A stretch of DNA of 64,000 bases from Anaerolineales bacterium (lineage in GTDB: Bacteria > Chloroflexota > Anaerolineae > Anaerolineales > Villigracilaceae), in the NCBI GenBank assembly GCA_016932715.1, contig JAFGCG010000111.1:1-64000 (forward strand), in the 5' to 3' direction. Position numbers and translations under genes: made by a program. Below the pieces are notes generated by a model that saw nothing but the letters and a program-made list of their open reading frames with translations, did no database searches and was not told the origin of the DNA. Each line of letters begins with the position of its first letter. Within the stretch, counting starts at the first letter, position 1. Shown in pieces: positions 1 through 7,744 of the stretch.

Positions 1-86
1 GTGTACCACACTTCATGGTTCACTTTTGAACTGAAAACAGTTCACTTTTCAACTGTTATCGGTTCACTTTTCAAGTTGCGCTAACA
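1..86 (-). mobile_element. terminus of an IS21-like insertion sequence
   Basis: Read on the minus strand from position 86 the sequence begins TGTTAGCGCAACTTGAAAAG and continues into GTGAACC. Three copies of GTTCACTTTT lie at about 18-27, 40-49 and 62-71, spaced about 22 nt. A TGT...-type tip followed by several internal repeats of this kind is the usual architecture of IS21-family ends; that assignment is from family knowledge, not from a transposase, which would lie to the left of the window. No target duplication can be checked because only one end is present. Confidence 0.55.
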
Positions 87-102
87 GGTCTGATTATAAG
101 CC

Positions 103-132
103 TTGACATATCTGGCTTGGTCGGTGTAAACT
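103..132 (+). promoter_or_regulatory. sigma70-type promoter of the exporter operon
   Basis: TTGACA at 103-108 and TAAACT at 127-132 are separated by 18 nt. The promoter lies 17 nt beyond the IS-like tip and drives toward the leader ORF at 175 and the exporter genes from 350. Expected start of transcription is near 139. Confidence 0.65.
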
Positions 133-162
133 CGCATGGCTCGTCCATCTTCAAAGAAAGGA

Positions 163-307
163 GCGCACTGCATCATGAATATGTCTGTTTTCATCAAGAT
201 CTTCACCAGTCCAGATGCTGGTGTTTTGCCTTCTCGTAGTGCGCCTGTCGACCGTTGTTAGGTCATTATTGTCTGTCTTTTCAGGCTGTGGCGCACTCGC
301 CACAGCC
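163..307 (+). promoter_or_regulatory. transcription attenuator (1:2 / 2:3 / 3:4 pairing)
   Basis: Four segments can form mutually exclusive pairs. Segment 1 GCGCACT (163-169), just after the leader Shine-Dalgarno, is complementary to AGTGCGC (238-244). Segment 2 AGTGCGCC (238-245), inside the leader ORF, is perfectly complementary to GGCGCACT (290-297). That stretch is the end of the 5' arm plus the loop of the terminator 3:4 at 283-308. A ribosome stalled early would hide segment 1 and leave segment 2 free to form the 2:3 antiterminator; a ribosome reaching the stop at 259-261 would cover segment 2 and permit termination. The pairing is visible in the sequence; the regulatory logic is inferred. 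Confidence 0.75.
175..261 (+). CDS. 28-residue leader peptide of the ABC exporter operon
   Basis: ATG at 175 has a good Shine-Dalgarno (AAAGGAG, 157-163) and opens a 28-codon frame ending at TAG 259-261. It starts MNMSVFIKIF and ends APVDRC. There is no sign of a folded domain or membrane segment. It lies between a strong promoter and an intrinsic terminator in front of a heterodimeric drug exporter, the arrangement known for bmrB-bmrC-bmrD of Bacillus subtilis. Codons 22-24 (AGT GCG CCT) make up the antiterminator strand. The likely role is in cis, as a sensor of ribosome stalling, perhaps by translation-inhibiting drugs; that inducer is an inference. Confidence 0.7.
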   Translation: MNMSVFIKIFTSPDAGVLPSRSAPVDRC

Positions 308-316
308 TTTTTGTTT
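283..316 (+). terminator. intrinsic terminator between leader ORF and exporter genes
   Basis: GGCTGTGGCG (284-293), loop CACT, CGCCACAGCC (298-307), then a T-rich tail to 316. The stem is perfect over 10 bp, 11 with the A283-T308 pair. It ends 34 nt before the exporter start codon, so transcripts must pass it to express the transporter. Confidence 0.85.
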
Positions 317-349
317 TAATTTGCCCACGAGTTTTTGGAGAGAATGCTC

Positions 350-2185
350 ATGACCACGCTCGAACCTACAATTACATTTGACTTCCGCAAAGCCGTCCAC
401 GAGAACCGCCTCAAGGGACTCTGGCGGATGATGGTGGACTACCGCCTGCCGTACCTCGCCGCGACCGCGGCGCTGGCTGTCTCGGCGCTGGCAAAGACGT
501 TTACCTATCTGCTCCTGCGCTATTTTGCCGACGATGTACTCACACAGGGCGAATACATCGGCAGCAGCCTGACGCAGACTTTTCTCTGGATCGGGCTCGG
601 GTTCGTGACGCTGGCAGCGTTCGAAGGTGGATTCTCGTTCCTTTCCGGGCGTTTGGCAGCCTACACTGCCGAGGGAATCACGCGCCGCCTGCGCGACTTC
701 CTCTTCGACCACATCCAGCGGCTGAGCTTCTCTTACCACGCCACCACGCCAACCGGCGACCTGATCGAACGCGTCACCTCCGATGTGGATGCACTGCGAC
801 GCTTCTTCAGCGAGCAGGGCATCGGCATGGGGCGCATCATCCTGCTGTTCGTCATCAACTTTATCGCCATCCTGAACCTGAACGTCAGGCTGGGGTTGAT
901 GTCGGTGATCGTGATCCCCTTCATGCTGCTGGTGTCGCTGTGGTTCTTCAAGAAGGTCACCAAACGCTACGAAGAGTACCAGGCACAGGAAGCCATTCTC
1001 TCCACCACCCTGCAGGAGAACCTGACCGGCGTGCGCGTGGTCAAGGCATTTGGCCGCCAGGAATATGAGAAGAGCAAGTTCGAGAAGGACAACTGGGGCA
1101 AGTACCTGAAGGGCAAGTTATTGCTCTTCATGCACTCGATGTTCTGGCCCCTTTCGGATATCGTCCTGGGCTTGCAGATGCTGTTCGGGTTTGTCTATGC
1201 AGCGATCATGGCAATCAATGGAGAAATCACGGTCGGCATGTACATCGCCTATGTCGGTCTGGTCGTCTGGCTGATCTGGCCCATTCGCAATCTGGGACGA
1301 CTGATCGTCTCCGCTTCGACGGGCATGGTTTCCTACGGCCGCCTGATGGAGATCGTCAAACAGGCGCGTGAACCGCTCTTCGATGGCAAGTTCCAGCCGG
1401 AGGGTCCGGTGCGAGGCGAGATCGTTTTCGAGAATGTTTCATTCATTTACTCGGATGGTGAAAAGGATGTTCTGAAGAATGTCTCATTCACCGTCAAGCC
1501 CGGGCAATCCGTTGCCCTGCTCGGTTCGACAGGATCGGGCAAGTCATCGCTGGTCAACTTGCTGCCGCGCTTCCATGAGTACACGAGCGGGCGCATTTTG
1601 CTCGATGGCGTCGAACTGACGGATTACTCGCGTGCCTACCTGCGCAGGCAGATCGGCACCGTCGAGCAGGAACCCTTCCTGTTCAGCCGCTCGATCCGTG
1701 AGAACATCACCTACGGCGTCGGGCGCGATGTTTCGCAGGAAGAAGTGGAACGCGCCGCCAAAGCCGCGGCCGTCCACGATGTGATCATGGGCTTCCCCGA
1801 AGGCTATAACACGCTCGTCGGCGAGAAGGGTGTGACCCTCTCGGGCGGACAAAAGCAGCGCGTGACCATCGCTCGGACCCTGCTCAAGAATCCGCGCATC
1901 CTGATCCTGGACGACTCCACCTCCTCGGTGGACACCGAGACGGAAGCCGCGATCCGGGACGCGCTGAACGAATTGATGGAGAACCGCACAACCTTCATCA
2001 TTGCCCACCGCATCCAGTCCGTCATGATCGCCGATCTGATCCTGGTATTGGATAAAGGTGAAGTCGTTCAGATGGGAACGCATGAAGAACTGGTCTCTCA
2101 ACTGGATGGCATGTACCGCAGGATTTACGATATCCAGACACGCATCGACGAAGAACTGGAGATCGAAATCTCGAGTGTGAATTAG
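350..2185 (+). CDS. heterodimeric ABC multidrug exporter, subunit with degenerate catalytic site
   Basis: 611-residue fused half-transporter: transmembrane domain at about residues 25-330 and nucleotide-binding domain at about 355-600. Walker A GSTGSGKS (~391), signature LSGGQ (~497) and Walker B ILILD are intact, but the residue after Walker B is Asp (ILILDDSTSS), not the catalytic Glu. With the partner at 2300 this is the TM287/BmrC type of asymmetric exporter, in which one ATP site is non-hydrolytic. ATG 350 is preferred to the in-frame TTG 335 and ATG 344, because GGAGAG (337-342) is correctly spaced only for 350. Substrate is unknown; drug or lipid export is likely. Expression appears controlled by the attenuator just upstream. 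Confidence 0.88.
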   Translation: MTTLEPTITFDFRKAVHENRLKGLWRMMVDYRLPYLAATAALAVSALAKTFTYLLLRYFADDVLTQGEYIGSSLTQTFLWIGLGFVTLAAFEGGFSFLSGRLAAYTAEGITRRLRDFLFDHIQRLSFSYHATTPTGDLIERVTSDVDALRRFFSEQGIGMGRIILLFVINFIAILNLNVRLGLMSVIVIPFMLLVSLWFFKKVTKRYEEYQAQEAILSTTLQENLTGVRVVKAFGRQEYEKSKFEKDNWGKYLKGKLLLFMHSMFWPLSDIVLGLQMLFGFVYAAIMAINGEITVGMYIAYVGLVVWLIWPIRNLGRLIVSASTGMVSYGRLMEIVKQAREPLFDGKFQPEGPVRGEIVFENVSFIYSDGEKDVLKNVSFTVKPGQSVALLGSTGSGKSSLVNLLPRFHEYTSGRILLDGVELTDYSRAYLRRQIGTVEQEPFLFSRSIRENITYGVGRDVSQEEVERAAKAAAVHDVIMGFPEGYNTLVGEKGVTLSGGQKQRVTIARTLLKNPRILILDDSTSSVDTETEAAIRDALNELMENRTTFIIAHRIQSVMIADLILVLDKGEVVQMGTHEELVSQLDGMYRRIYDIQTRIDEELEIEISSVN

Positions 2186-2195
2186 ACCCACAGCA

Positions 2196-2283
2196 ATGTC
2201 GTTGCGAGGAGGGTGTTCGCCCCGACGAAGCAACCCCAATAGCTCAGGAGATTGCTTCGTCCCTGCCGGGCTCGCAACGACAT
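2196..2283. repeat. REP-like palindrome (family A, copy 1)
   Basis: Outer arms ATGTCGTTGCGAG (2196-2208) and CTCGCAACGACAT (2271-2283) are perfect inverted repeats. Inner arms GACGAAGCAA (2224-2233) and TTGCTTCGTC (2252-2261) form a second stem. It sits between the two exporter genes, 11 nt after the first stop codon. A second copy of the same design occurs at 55289-55373. Confidence 0.8.
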
Positions 2284-2299
2284 GTAACGGAGAATGAAA

Positions 2300-4156
2300 A
2301 TGTCACAAGAACTTATTGAATTGGAAGAAGAAGAATATACCAGTCAATTGACTGCGCCGGTATTCAGGCGCATCTTGACGTTGCTCAAACCGCACTGGAA
2401 GTGGGTGGCGGGTTTTCTCATCACCATCGCGTTGACATCCATACTGGATGCCTACTTCACATACCTCAACAAACAGATCGTGGACGTGGGCATCACATTG
2501 AAGAACAAACCGGCCCTGATGCGTATTGTATTGATCTACGGAAGTTTTCAGCTATTGCAGTCCGCGTTCGTGTTCACGTTCATCTACCTGGCCGGCGTGC
2601 TTGGCGAGCGCGTCCAATACGACCTGCGCAAGATGCTCTTCAATCATTTGCAGGACCTCTCGCTCTCGTACTATGCCCAGAATGCCGTGGGGCGATTGAT
2701 TGCACGCGTCACCTCGGATACGGGCCGCGTCGCCGATCTGCTGACCTGGGGTGTGGTGGATGTCACCTGGGCTGTCATGAACATTATCACTTCGGTGACG
2801 TTCATGGCGATCATCAACTGGAAGCTGGCGTTGATCGTCTTTACCATCATCCCTGTGATGGCGTACATCGCAATCCAATTCCGCAAAAGGATATTGGTCG
2901 AGTACCGTGTCACGCGCCGCACAAACTCGAAGATCACGGGCGCCTATAACGAAAACATCCAGGGTGTGCGCGTGGTTAAGGCATTACTGCGTGAAGATGA
3001 GAACACCAAAGAATTCCAGCAGTTGACCGCGACCATGTACCGCTCCTCCTATCGGGCAGCCTGGCTTTCGGCCCTTTTCCTTCCGACTGTGCAGATCATT
3101 GCCTCACTGGCACTGGGTCTGATCATCGGCTACGGCGGCACGCAGATCACTCTCGGTCTCATGACCATCGGCGGCATTCAGGCCTTCGTGTCCTATCTCA
3201 CATTCATGATGTGGCCGATCCAGGACCTGGCGCGCGTCTATGCCGAGATGCAGCACTCCATCGCCTCGGCGGAGAGAATCTTCAAACTGGCCGATACCCC
3301 GCCCGAGGTCCACGACCGGCCCGAGGCCATCCCGGCGGAAACGCTGATGGGTGCGATCGAGTTCGAGCATGTCGACTTTTACTACGAAGACCGCAAGCCG
3401 GTCCTGACGGACTTCTCGCTGAAGGTCAACCCTGGCGAAACGATCGCGCTGGTCGGACCGACCGGTGGCGGCAAGTCCACGATCGTAAATCTCCTGTGCC
3501 GGTTCTACGAACCGTGCGAAGGGATGATCCGCATCAACGGGCGCGATTACTTGGACTACACGCTCGCCTCCATCCACAGCCGGATCGGGATCGTGCTTCA
3601 GACGCCGCATCTCTTCTCGGGCAGTGTGCGCGACAACATCCGTTATGGACGCCTGGATGCCAGCGACGAGGAGATCATCGAAGCGGCAAAGATCGCTGGC
3701 GCGCATGACTTCATCGTGACGCTCGAAAAGGGCTATGACCAGAACGTCGGCGAAGGCGGCAATCTCCTGTCCGTTGGGCAGAAGCAGTTGATCAGCCTGG
3801 CACGCGCGGTGCTGGCTCGACCGGAGCTCTTCATCATGGACGAAGCCACCTCGAGCGTGGACACCCTGACCGAAGCGCTCATCCAGCGCGGAATGGAGGC
3901 ACTCATGAAAGGACGTACATCATTCGTCATTGCGCATCGTTTGTCCACAATCCGGCGTGCGAATCGCATTCTCGTCATCGAGAATGGCAGGATCGCCGAA
4001 CAGGGCACCCACGCCGAATTGCTCCGGCTTGACGGACATTACTATCGGCTGTACACGCAGCAGTTCCGCCACGAATTGGAAACACAGTATGGATTAGCAG
4101 AAGCAGTTGGTATTCAGACGAAGGAAGAAGCTCCTGAAGCACTGGCTGCGGATTAG
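2300..4156 (+). CDS. heterodimeric ABC multidrug exporter, subunit with catalytic Glu
   Basis: 618-residue half-transporter with a six-helix membrane domain (~30-330) and NBD (~355-600). Walker A is GPTGGGKST (~385) and Walker B has the normal Glu (LFIMDEATSS), but the signature is LSVGQ rather than LSGGQ. This is the complement of the upstream subunit: canonical Walker B here with canonical signature there builds one active composite site, as in TM288/BmrD-type partners. ATG 2300 fits the GGAGA at 2289-2293; the ATG at 2294 is too close to it. The gene lies 114 nt after its partner, beyond a REP-like palindrome, and is probably cotranscribed. Confidence 0.88.
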   Translation: MSQELIELEEEEYTSQLTAPVFRRILTLLKPHWKWVAGFLITIALTSILDAYFTYLNKQIVDVGITLKNKPALMRIVLIYGSFQLLQSAFVFTFIYLAGVLGERVQYDLRKMLFNHLQDLSLSYYAQNAVGRLIARVTSDTGRVADLLTWGVVDVTWAVMNIITSVTFMAIINWKLALIVFTIIPVMAYIAIQFRKRILVEYRVTRRTNSKITGAYNENIQGVRVVKALLREDENTKEFQQLTATMYRSSYRAAWLSALFLPTVQIIASLALGLIIGYGGTQITLGLMTIGGIQAFVSYLTFMMWPIQDLARVYAEMQHSIASAERIFKLADTPPEVHDRPEAIPAETLMGAIEFEHVDFYYEDRKPVLTDFSLKVNPGETIALVGPTGGGKSTIVNLLCRFYEPCEGMIRINGRDYLDYTLASIHSRIGIVLQTPHLFSGSVRDNIRYGRLDASDEEIIEAAKIAGAHDFIVTLEKGYDQNVGEGGNLLSVGQKQLISLARAVLARPELFIMDEATSSVDTLTEALIQRGMEALMKGRTSFVIAHRLSTIRRANRILVIENGRIAEQGTHAELLRLDGHYYRLYTQQFRHELETQYGLAEAVGIQTKEEAPEALAAD

Positions 4157-4168
4157 CCCCTCCCCTGC

Positions 4169-4233
4169 CCTCCCCAAATTCGGCAGCCAAATATGGGCTG
4201 CGAATGAAAGAGTCGAATCCGAATTTGGGGAGG
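4169..4233. repeat. long inverted repeat after the exporter operon
   Basis: CCTCCCCAAATTCGG (4169-4183) and CCGAATTTGGGGAGG (4219-4233) are a perfect 15-bp inverted repeat, with an inner CAGCC...GGCTG stem (4184-4200). A small GTCAC/GTGAC hairpin follows at about 4236-4248. There is no T tract, so it is more likely an interspersed palindrome than a classical terminator. Confidence 0.7.
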
Positions 4234-4271
4234 GTGTCACGGAGTGACGGGTGGGGTGAAAGGTGAATATC

Positions 4272-5039
4272 ATGAACAAGAGCTTACTGGTGCAATATGA
4301 CAAAGACTTGCGCCTGCGGATCATGTATCCCGAAGCGCGCAAGGAAATCACAAATGACGTCGTGAGAATTATCCGTCGGGCTCCCGGCATGAATGTCGTG
4401 GCGTTTACCTTTGCAAACGAAGCCAAATTGGACAATGTCATTGACCGGGAAGTGGATTACTTCACTCCCATGCAGCGGCCCTTCACCTGGAAAGTCTATG
4501 ACCACGACCTGTTGCCGAGCCTGAAAGATAAACTTGCCTCCCGCGGATTTGCAGGCGACGACGACCCGGCGGATGTAATGGTGCTCGATGTAAAAAATGC
4601 ACCTGCTTCGCTGCTGCAGCCGGTCGATGCAGATATCCGTCGCATCGATAGCCTCGACGGACTCAAGGATATTATTTATGTCCTCGATAAAGTCTGGGGC
4701 GGCCACAACACCTGGGTGAATGAACGCCTTGGCATGCATCTCAGCGTGCCTGGCTACCTGAGTGTTTATGCAGCCTATGTAGACGATCAACCCGCCTCGA
4801 TCGCCTGGACATACTTCCCGCGCGGGCACTTTGCCACCTTGTTTGCCGGGTCCACGATCGCTGAATATCGCAGGCAGGGACTCTATACCAGCCTGCTGTC
4901 AACCAGGCTGCAGGAGATCCGTGAACGCGGCTATCGCTATGCCGTGGTCGAGACGGGCGCGATGAGCAAGCCGATCGTGGCAAAACATGGTTTCCGGCAT
5001 CTGACAACTGTATACGATTATGAATGGAAGGGGAATTAG
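4272..5039 (+). CDS. GNAT-family N-acetyltransferase
   Basis: 255-residue protein whose C-terminal half (about 140-250) is a GNAT fold. The acetyl-CoA loop is visible as AEYRRQGLYTSLL, followed by helix residues and the final strand motif KHGFRHLTTVYDY. The N-terminal ~130 residues resemble no domain I can name and may be a degenerate second GNAT lobe. ATG 4272 is preferred to GTG 4263 because AAAGGTG (4258-4264) is correctly placed. The acetyl acceptor cannot be deduced. It follows the drug exporter, so antibiotic or metabolite acetylation is possible but unsupported. A terminator at 5077 ends this unit. Confidence 0.75.
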   Translation: MNKSLLVQYDKDLRLRIMYPEARKEITNDVVRIIRRAPGMNVVAFTFANEAKLDNVIDREVDYFTPMQRPFTWKVYDHDLLPSLKDKLASRGFAGDDDPADVMVLDVKNAPASLLQPVDADIRRIDSLDGLKDIIYVLDKVWGGHNTWVNERLGMHLSVPGYLSVYAAYVDDQPASIAWTYFPRGHFATLFAGSTIAEYRRQGLYTSLLSTRLQEIRERGYRYAVVETGAMSKPIVAKHGFRHLTTVYDYEWKGN

Positions 5040-5076
5040 TTGACAAGCAGGCAGAGAAAAAGCACATAAGACAATG

Positions 5077-5114
5077 AAAAAACTTCCGAGGCACAGCAGC
5101 TTCGGAAGTTTTTA
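5077..5114. terminator. intrinsic terminator, A/T tracts on both sides
   Basis: AACTTCCGA (5081-5089) pairs with TCGGAAGTT (5102-5110), flanked by an A run before and a T run after. It can work in both directions. It follows the acetyltransferase and faces the minus-strand small gene at 5162. Confidence 0.75.
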
Positions 5115-5161
5115 CTCCCATCAAAGGAGGCACAATGACCCTCACTTTAGGAGGGCAGCTT

Positions 5162-5281
5162 CTATTTATTCCTGGTCCTGATCATTTTATACGGCCGGAG
5201 ATACTCGTCCGTATATGCAGCGACCAGCCAGAGAAACCCTGCCAGAACAGCGGCGGTGATCCATTTAAATAATACGTTCAT
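5162..5281 (-). CDS. 39-residue single-pass membrane protein
   Basis: Minus-strand frame starting at 5281, beginning MNVLFKWITAAVLAGFLWLV and ending RNK before TAG. GGAG stands about 7 nt before the ATG. One hydrophobic helix (residues ~6-22) is followed by a charged tail, as in many small bacterial membrane peptides. A competing plus-strand frame from ATG 5135 has a perfect AAAGGAGG but encodes a compositionally unconvincing peptide, so I favour the minus strand. Function unknown. Downstream lies the bidirectional terminator at 5077-5114. The rest of the 5040-5358 gap holds nothing else I recognise. Confidence 0.5.
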   Translation of the reverse strand: MNVLFKWITAAVLAGFLWLVAAYTDEYLRPYKMIRTRNK

Positions 5282-5358
5282 TTTTTACTCCATCATCTAT
5301 AAAACGGCTTCCCGATTGGAATTGTTCCATGTTTACATGACGGAGATTCACTTAAAAG

Positions 5359-6141
5359 TTACAAATGGTGATGACTTCTCTGCCTCACAGCTTCGTAAAG
5401 GATCAATGCCGTGGAAACCGAGACATTCAGAGAGTTAACCCTGCCCATCATCGGGATTTTGATTTTGACATCTGCCCTAGACATCCAGAAATCGGTCAGG
5501 CCTTCGTCTTCCGTGCCGACGGCGATCGCCAGAGGCTCACGCAGATTTACCTCCGTGTAGGGTGTTTCTGCGGAGGGAGTTGCGGCGAGGAGACGCAGCC
5601 CGCGCGTTTTCAGCCATTCCCAGGCGGAGGCGTTATCGCTTTCGACGACGGGTACGCTGAAGACCGCTCCCCGGCTGGCGCGGACCACATTCGGATTCCA
5701 GATATCCACGCGCGGATCGCAAACGAGCAGGGCATCGGCAGGCGCGGCGTCTGCGGTGCGCAGGATCGCGCCCAGGTTGCCGGGCTTTTCAAGGGATTCG
5801 GCAACGATCACCAAAGGTGATTCGCTTAACTTCAAATCAGCGAGTGAGGTGCGCGGGATGGCGAAGACCGCCAGCCAGCCATCAGGGTTTTCCCGGTACG
5901 ACATCTTCTCGAAGACCGCCCGGTTAACTGTAATGTTCTCGGCGGCGATTGCGTCGATTTGAGGCGCGGTAAGCTCGGGCGCAGAAAGAAGCGTTTGTGG
6001 TTTGCAGCCTGCAGCCAGCGCAAGCTGGATCTCGTCATACCCTTCGACGAGCATCAAGCCATCCTGCTTGCGCTGACGTTTGTCGTCGCGCAGTTTGACA
6101 ATGTATTTGACACGCGGGTTCTGCAGGCTGGTGATATCCAT
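5359..6141 (-). CDS. TrmH/SpoU-family RNA 2'-O-ribose methyltransferase
   Basis: 260 residues. The N-terminal 85 residues form the substrate-binding lobe (LQNPRVKYIVKLRDDKRQR..., LVEGYDEI). The C-terminal SPOUT domain has all three motifs: EKPGNLGAILRTADA (motif 1), IAVGTEDEGL (motif 2) and IPMMGRVNSLNVSVSTALIL (motif 3), forming the AdoMet-binding trefoil knot. It uses AdoMet to methylate a ribose 2'-OH in rRNA or tRNA. The target nucleotide cannot be told from sequence; RlmB-like 23S activity is a reasonable guess. It stands alone on the minus strand, divergent from the gene at 6212. Confidence 0.88.
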   Translation of the reverse strand: MDITSLQNPRVKYIVKLRDDKRQRKQDGLMLVEGYDEIQLALAAGCKPQTLLSAPELTAPQIDAIAAENITVNRAVFEKMSYRENPDGWLAVFAIPRTSLADLKLSESPLVIVAESLEKPGNLGAILRTADAAPADALLVCDPRVDIWNPNVVRASRGAVFSVPVVESDNASAWEWLKTRGLRLLAATPSAETPYTEVNLREPLAIAVGTEDEGLTDFWMSRADVKIKIPMMGRVNSLNVSVSTALILYEAVRQRSHHHL

Positions 6142-6198
6142 GTGGGTTGTGTGAAGATTTTACTTTAATTTGCGGGGAACAGACAGTTTATCATTTGT

Positions 6199-6204
6199 TA
6201 TAAT
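6199..6204 (+). promoter_or_regulatory. -10 element for a leaderless start
   Basis: TATAAT lies 7 nt before ATG 6212, so transcription should begin within one base of the start codon. No Shine-Dalgarno fits between them. No good -35 is visible. Confidence 0.5.
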
Positions 6205-6211
6205 TTTCCAA

Positions 6212-7498
6212 ATGCGTAGACAACCTATCCTCATTTTCATCTCAGGCATCGTTGGCTTGTGCCTGCTGGCTGGTATAGCGTATAACCTGCCGCCCATCCA
6301 CGAGCGCCTGGCGTGGCGGCTGGACAATCTGCGTGTGGAGATCAAGCGCTACTTCAACCCGCCCGAGGAAGTCGTCTTCATTCCCCAGGAACAGGTGGAG
6401 GCGATCGTCGATGCAACCATGACAGCGCTGGCTCTCACGCCGACCCAAATGCCTATCGAGGGTCCTACGGAAACGCCCCGCCCCTCCGCCACCCCCAGCC
6501 TGACCCCGACACCGATCCCCGAAAGTGCGGCGCTGGATGGCATTCGCCACGAATACCAGAAATTCAACAACTGCGCGCCGGCGAGTCTGTCCATGGTGCT
6601 GTCCTATTGGGGCTGGACGGGAGATCAGATCGAGACGCGCGCCTACCTGCGGCCAAGCTTCGAGAGCGACGACAAAAACGTCAATGCATTCGAGATCGTT
6701 GACTTTGTGGAAAAGCAAACGGACCTCGACGCATTGTGGCGCGTCGGCGGCGACCTGGAAATGCTCAAGCGCCTGCTGGCTGCCGGTTTCCCGGTGTTGA
6801 TCGAGAAAGGTCTGGATCCGCACGACGATGCCTGGATGGGTCATTATCAGGTCATGAGCGGTTACGACGATGCCAAAGGGAGATTCCTGGTTTATGACTC
6901 GTATGAAGGTCCTCCGGAAGCATATGGAGTACCGTACGAAACAATTGGACAATTCTGGCGACACTTCAATTTCACCTATATCGTGATCTTCCCGCCGGAG
7001 CGTGCCGCGGAAGTTCAATCGGCCCTTGGCCCGCACAGCGACCCGCAGGCAAACTTCCGGTTTGCCGCCGACCTGGCATTGACAGAAGCAAACAACTTGA
7101 GCGGCCGGGAACAGTTCTTTGCCTGGTTCAATCGCGGCACGAACCTGGTGTACCTGCAGGATTACCCCGCGGCGGCTCAGGCTTACGATAATGCCTTTGC
7201 GATTTATGCAGCTCTGTCCGAGGAGGAACGACCCTGGCGCGTATTGTGGTATCAGGACGGACCTTATGCCGCCTACTACTATTCTGGGCGCTATCAGGAT
7301 GTCGTCAACCTGGCGCGGACGGCGCTGGCAACTGTCGATAAGCCGGTGCTGGAAGAAACATATTACTGGCGTGGGATGGCAAAGGCGGCGTTGGGCGATC
7401 ATGAAGGTGCAGTCGAAGACTTGAACCGGGCATTGACGCTTAACCCCAACTCCACGCCCGCCGGAGAGGAACTTCAGCGCCTCGGCGCGCCGCCATAA
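6212..7498 (+). CDS. membrane-anchored C39-like peptidase domain with TPR repeats
   Basis: 428 residues. An N-terminal hydrophobic anchor (~5-22) is followed by a Thr/Pro-rich linker (~85-110). A papain-like C39-type domain spans ~113-255, with the Cys in NNCAPAS (~121), the His in MGHYQVM and the Asp in VYDSYEG. The C-terminal third contains TPR units (FNRGTNLVYLQDY..., YYWRGMAKAALGDHEGAV...). Such proteins are common in Anaerolineae, probably as extracytoplasmic cysteine peptidases or peptide binders; the substrate is unknown. The start at 6212 is preferred to TTG 6170, which would place the promoter -10 inside the gene. The stop codon lies in the target duplication of the MITE at 7501. Confidence 0.75.
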   Translation: MRRQPILIFISGIVGLCLLAGIAYNLPPIHERLAWRLDNLRVEIKRYFNPPEEVVFIPQEQVEAIVDATMTALALTPTQMPIEGPTETPRPSATPSLTPTPIPESAALDGIRHEYQKFNNCAPASLSMVLSYWGWTGDQIETRAYLRPSFESDDKNVNAFEIVDFVEKQTDLDALWRVGGDLEMLKRLLAAGFPVLIEKGLDPHDDAWMGHYQVMSGYDDAKGRFLVYDSYEGPPEAYGVPYETIGQFWRHFNFTYIVIFPPERAAEVQSALGPHSDPQANFRFAADLALTEANNLSGREQFFAWFNRGTNLVYLQDYPAAAQAYDNAFAIYAALSEEERPWRVLWYQDGPYAAYYYSGRYQDVVNLARTALATVDKPVLEETYYWRGMAKAALGDHEGAVEDLNRALTLNPNSTPAGEELQRLGAPP

Positions 7499-7641
7499 CC
7501 ATGGTTTTCTCAAAATCCGGGCGACCAAGCATATTGTCCACTAATCTTCGCGAATTGGCGCTAATCAATAAGAAATTCGTGAAGATTAGCGTGAATTCGC
7601 GGACTCATTTTCGACTTTGAGAAAACCATAGCGCCATAACC
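7491..7641. mobile_element. MITE-like element with 10-bp target duplication
   Basis: The element runs from 7501 to 7631, with terminal inverted repeats ATGGTTTTCTCAAA (7501-7514) and TTTGAGAAAACCAT (7616-7629). An inner stem CTAATCTTCGCGAATT (7541-7556) pairs with AATTCGTGAAGATTAG (7574-7589), one mismatch. CGCCATAACC occurs exactly on both sides (7491-7500 and 7632-7641), the mark of a transposition event. No coding capacity. The stop codon of the preceding gene is inside the left duplication. The rest of the 7499-7744 gap holds the promoter at 7708. Confidence 0.8.
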
Positions 7642-7707
7642 ACCAGCCCTGTCAAAGGTAACCTGATAAAGCTGCAATCCCCTCTCCATTGTCCCTTTTC
7701 CCCGCCA

Positions 7708-7716
7708 TGATATACT
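7708..7716 (+). promoter_or_regulatory. extended -10 promoter of the hybrid sensor gene
   Basis: TGATATACT is an extended -10 (TGn plus TATACT) ending 28 nt before ATG 7745. No good -35 is seen, as expected of extended -10 promoters. Confidence 0.5.
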
Positions 7717-7744
7717 AAAATCTGCCAGATTCAGAGCAGATTCG

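Noticed and set aside
335-349. TTG 335 or ATG 344 as start of the first exporter gene
   Set aside because: The TTG frame contains the Shine-Dalgarno itself; only ATG 350 has correct spacing.
5135-5280. Plus-strand small ORF with perfect AAAGGAGG
   Set aside because: Its peptide has no recognisable features, and the opposite strand encodes a convincing single-pass membrane peptide with its own ribosome site. Kept as an alternative only.
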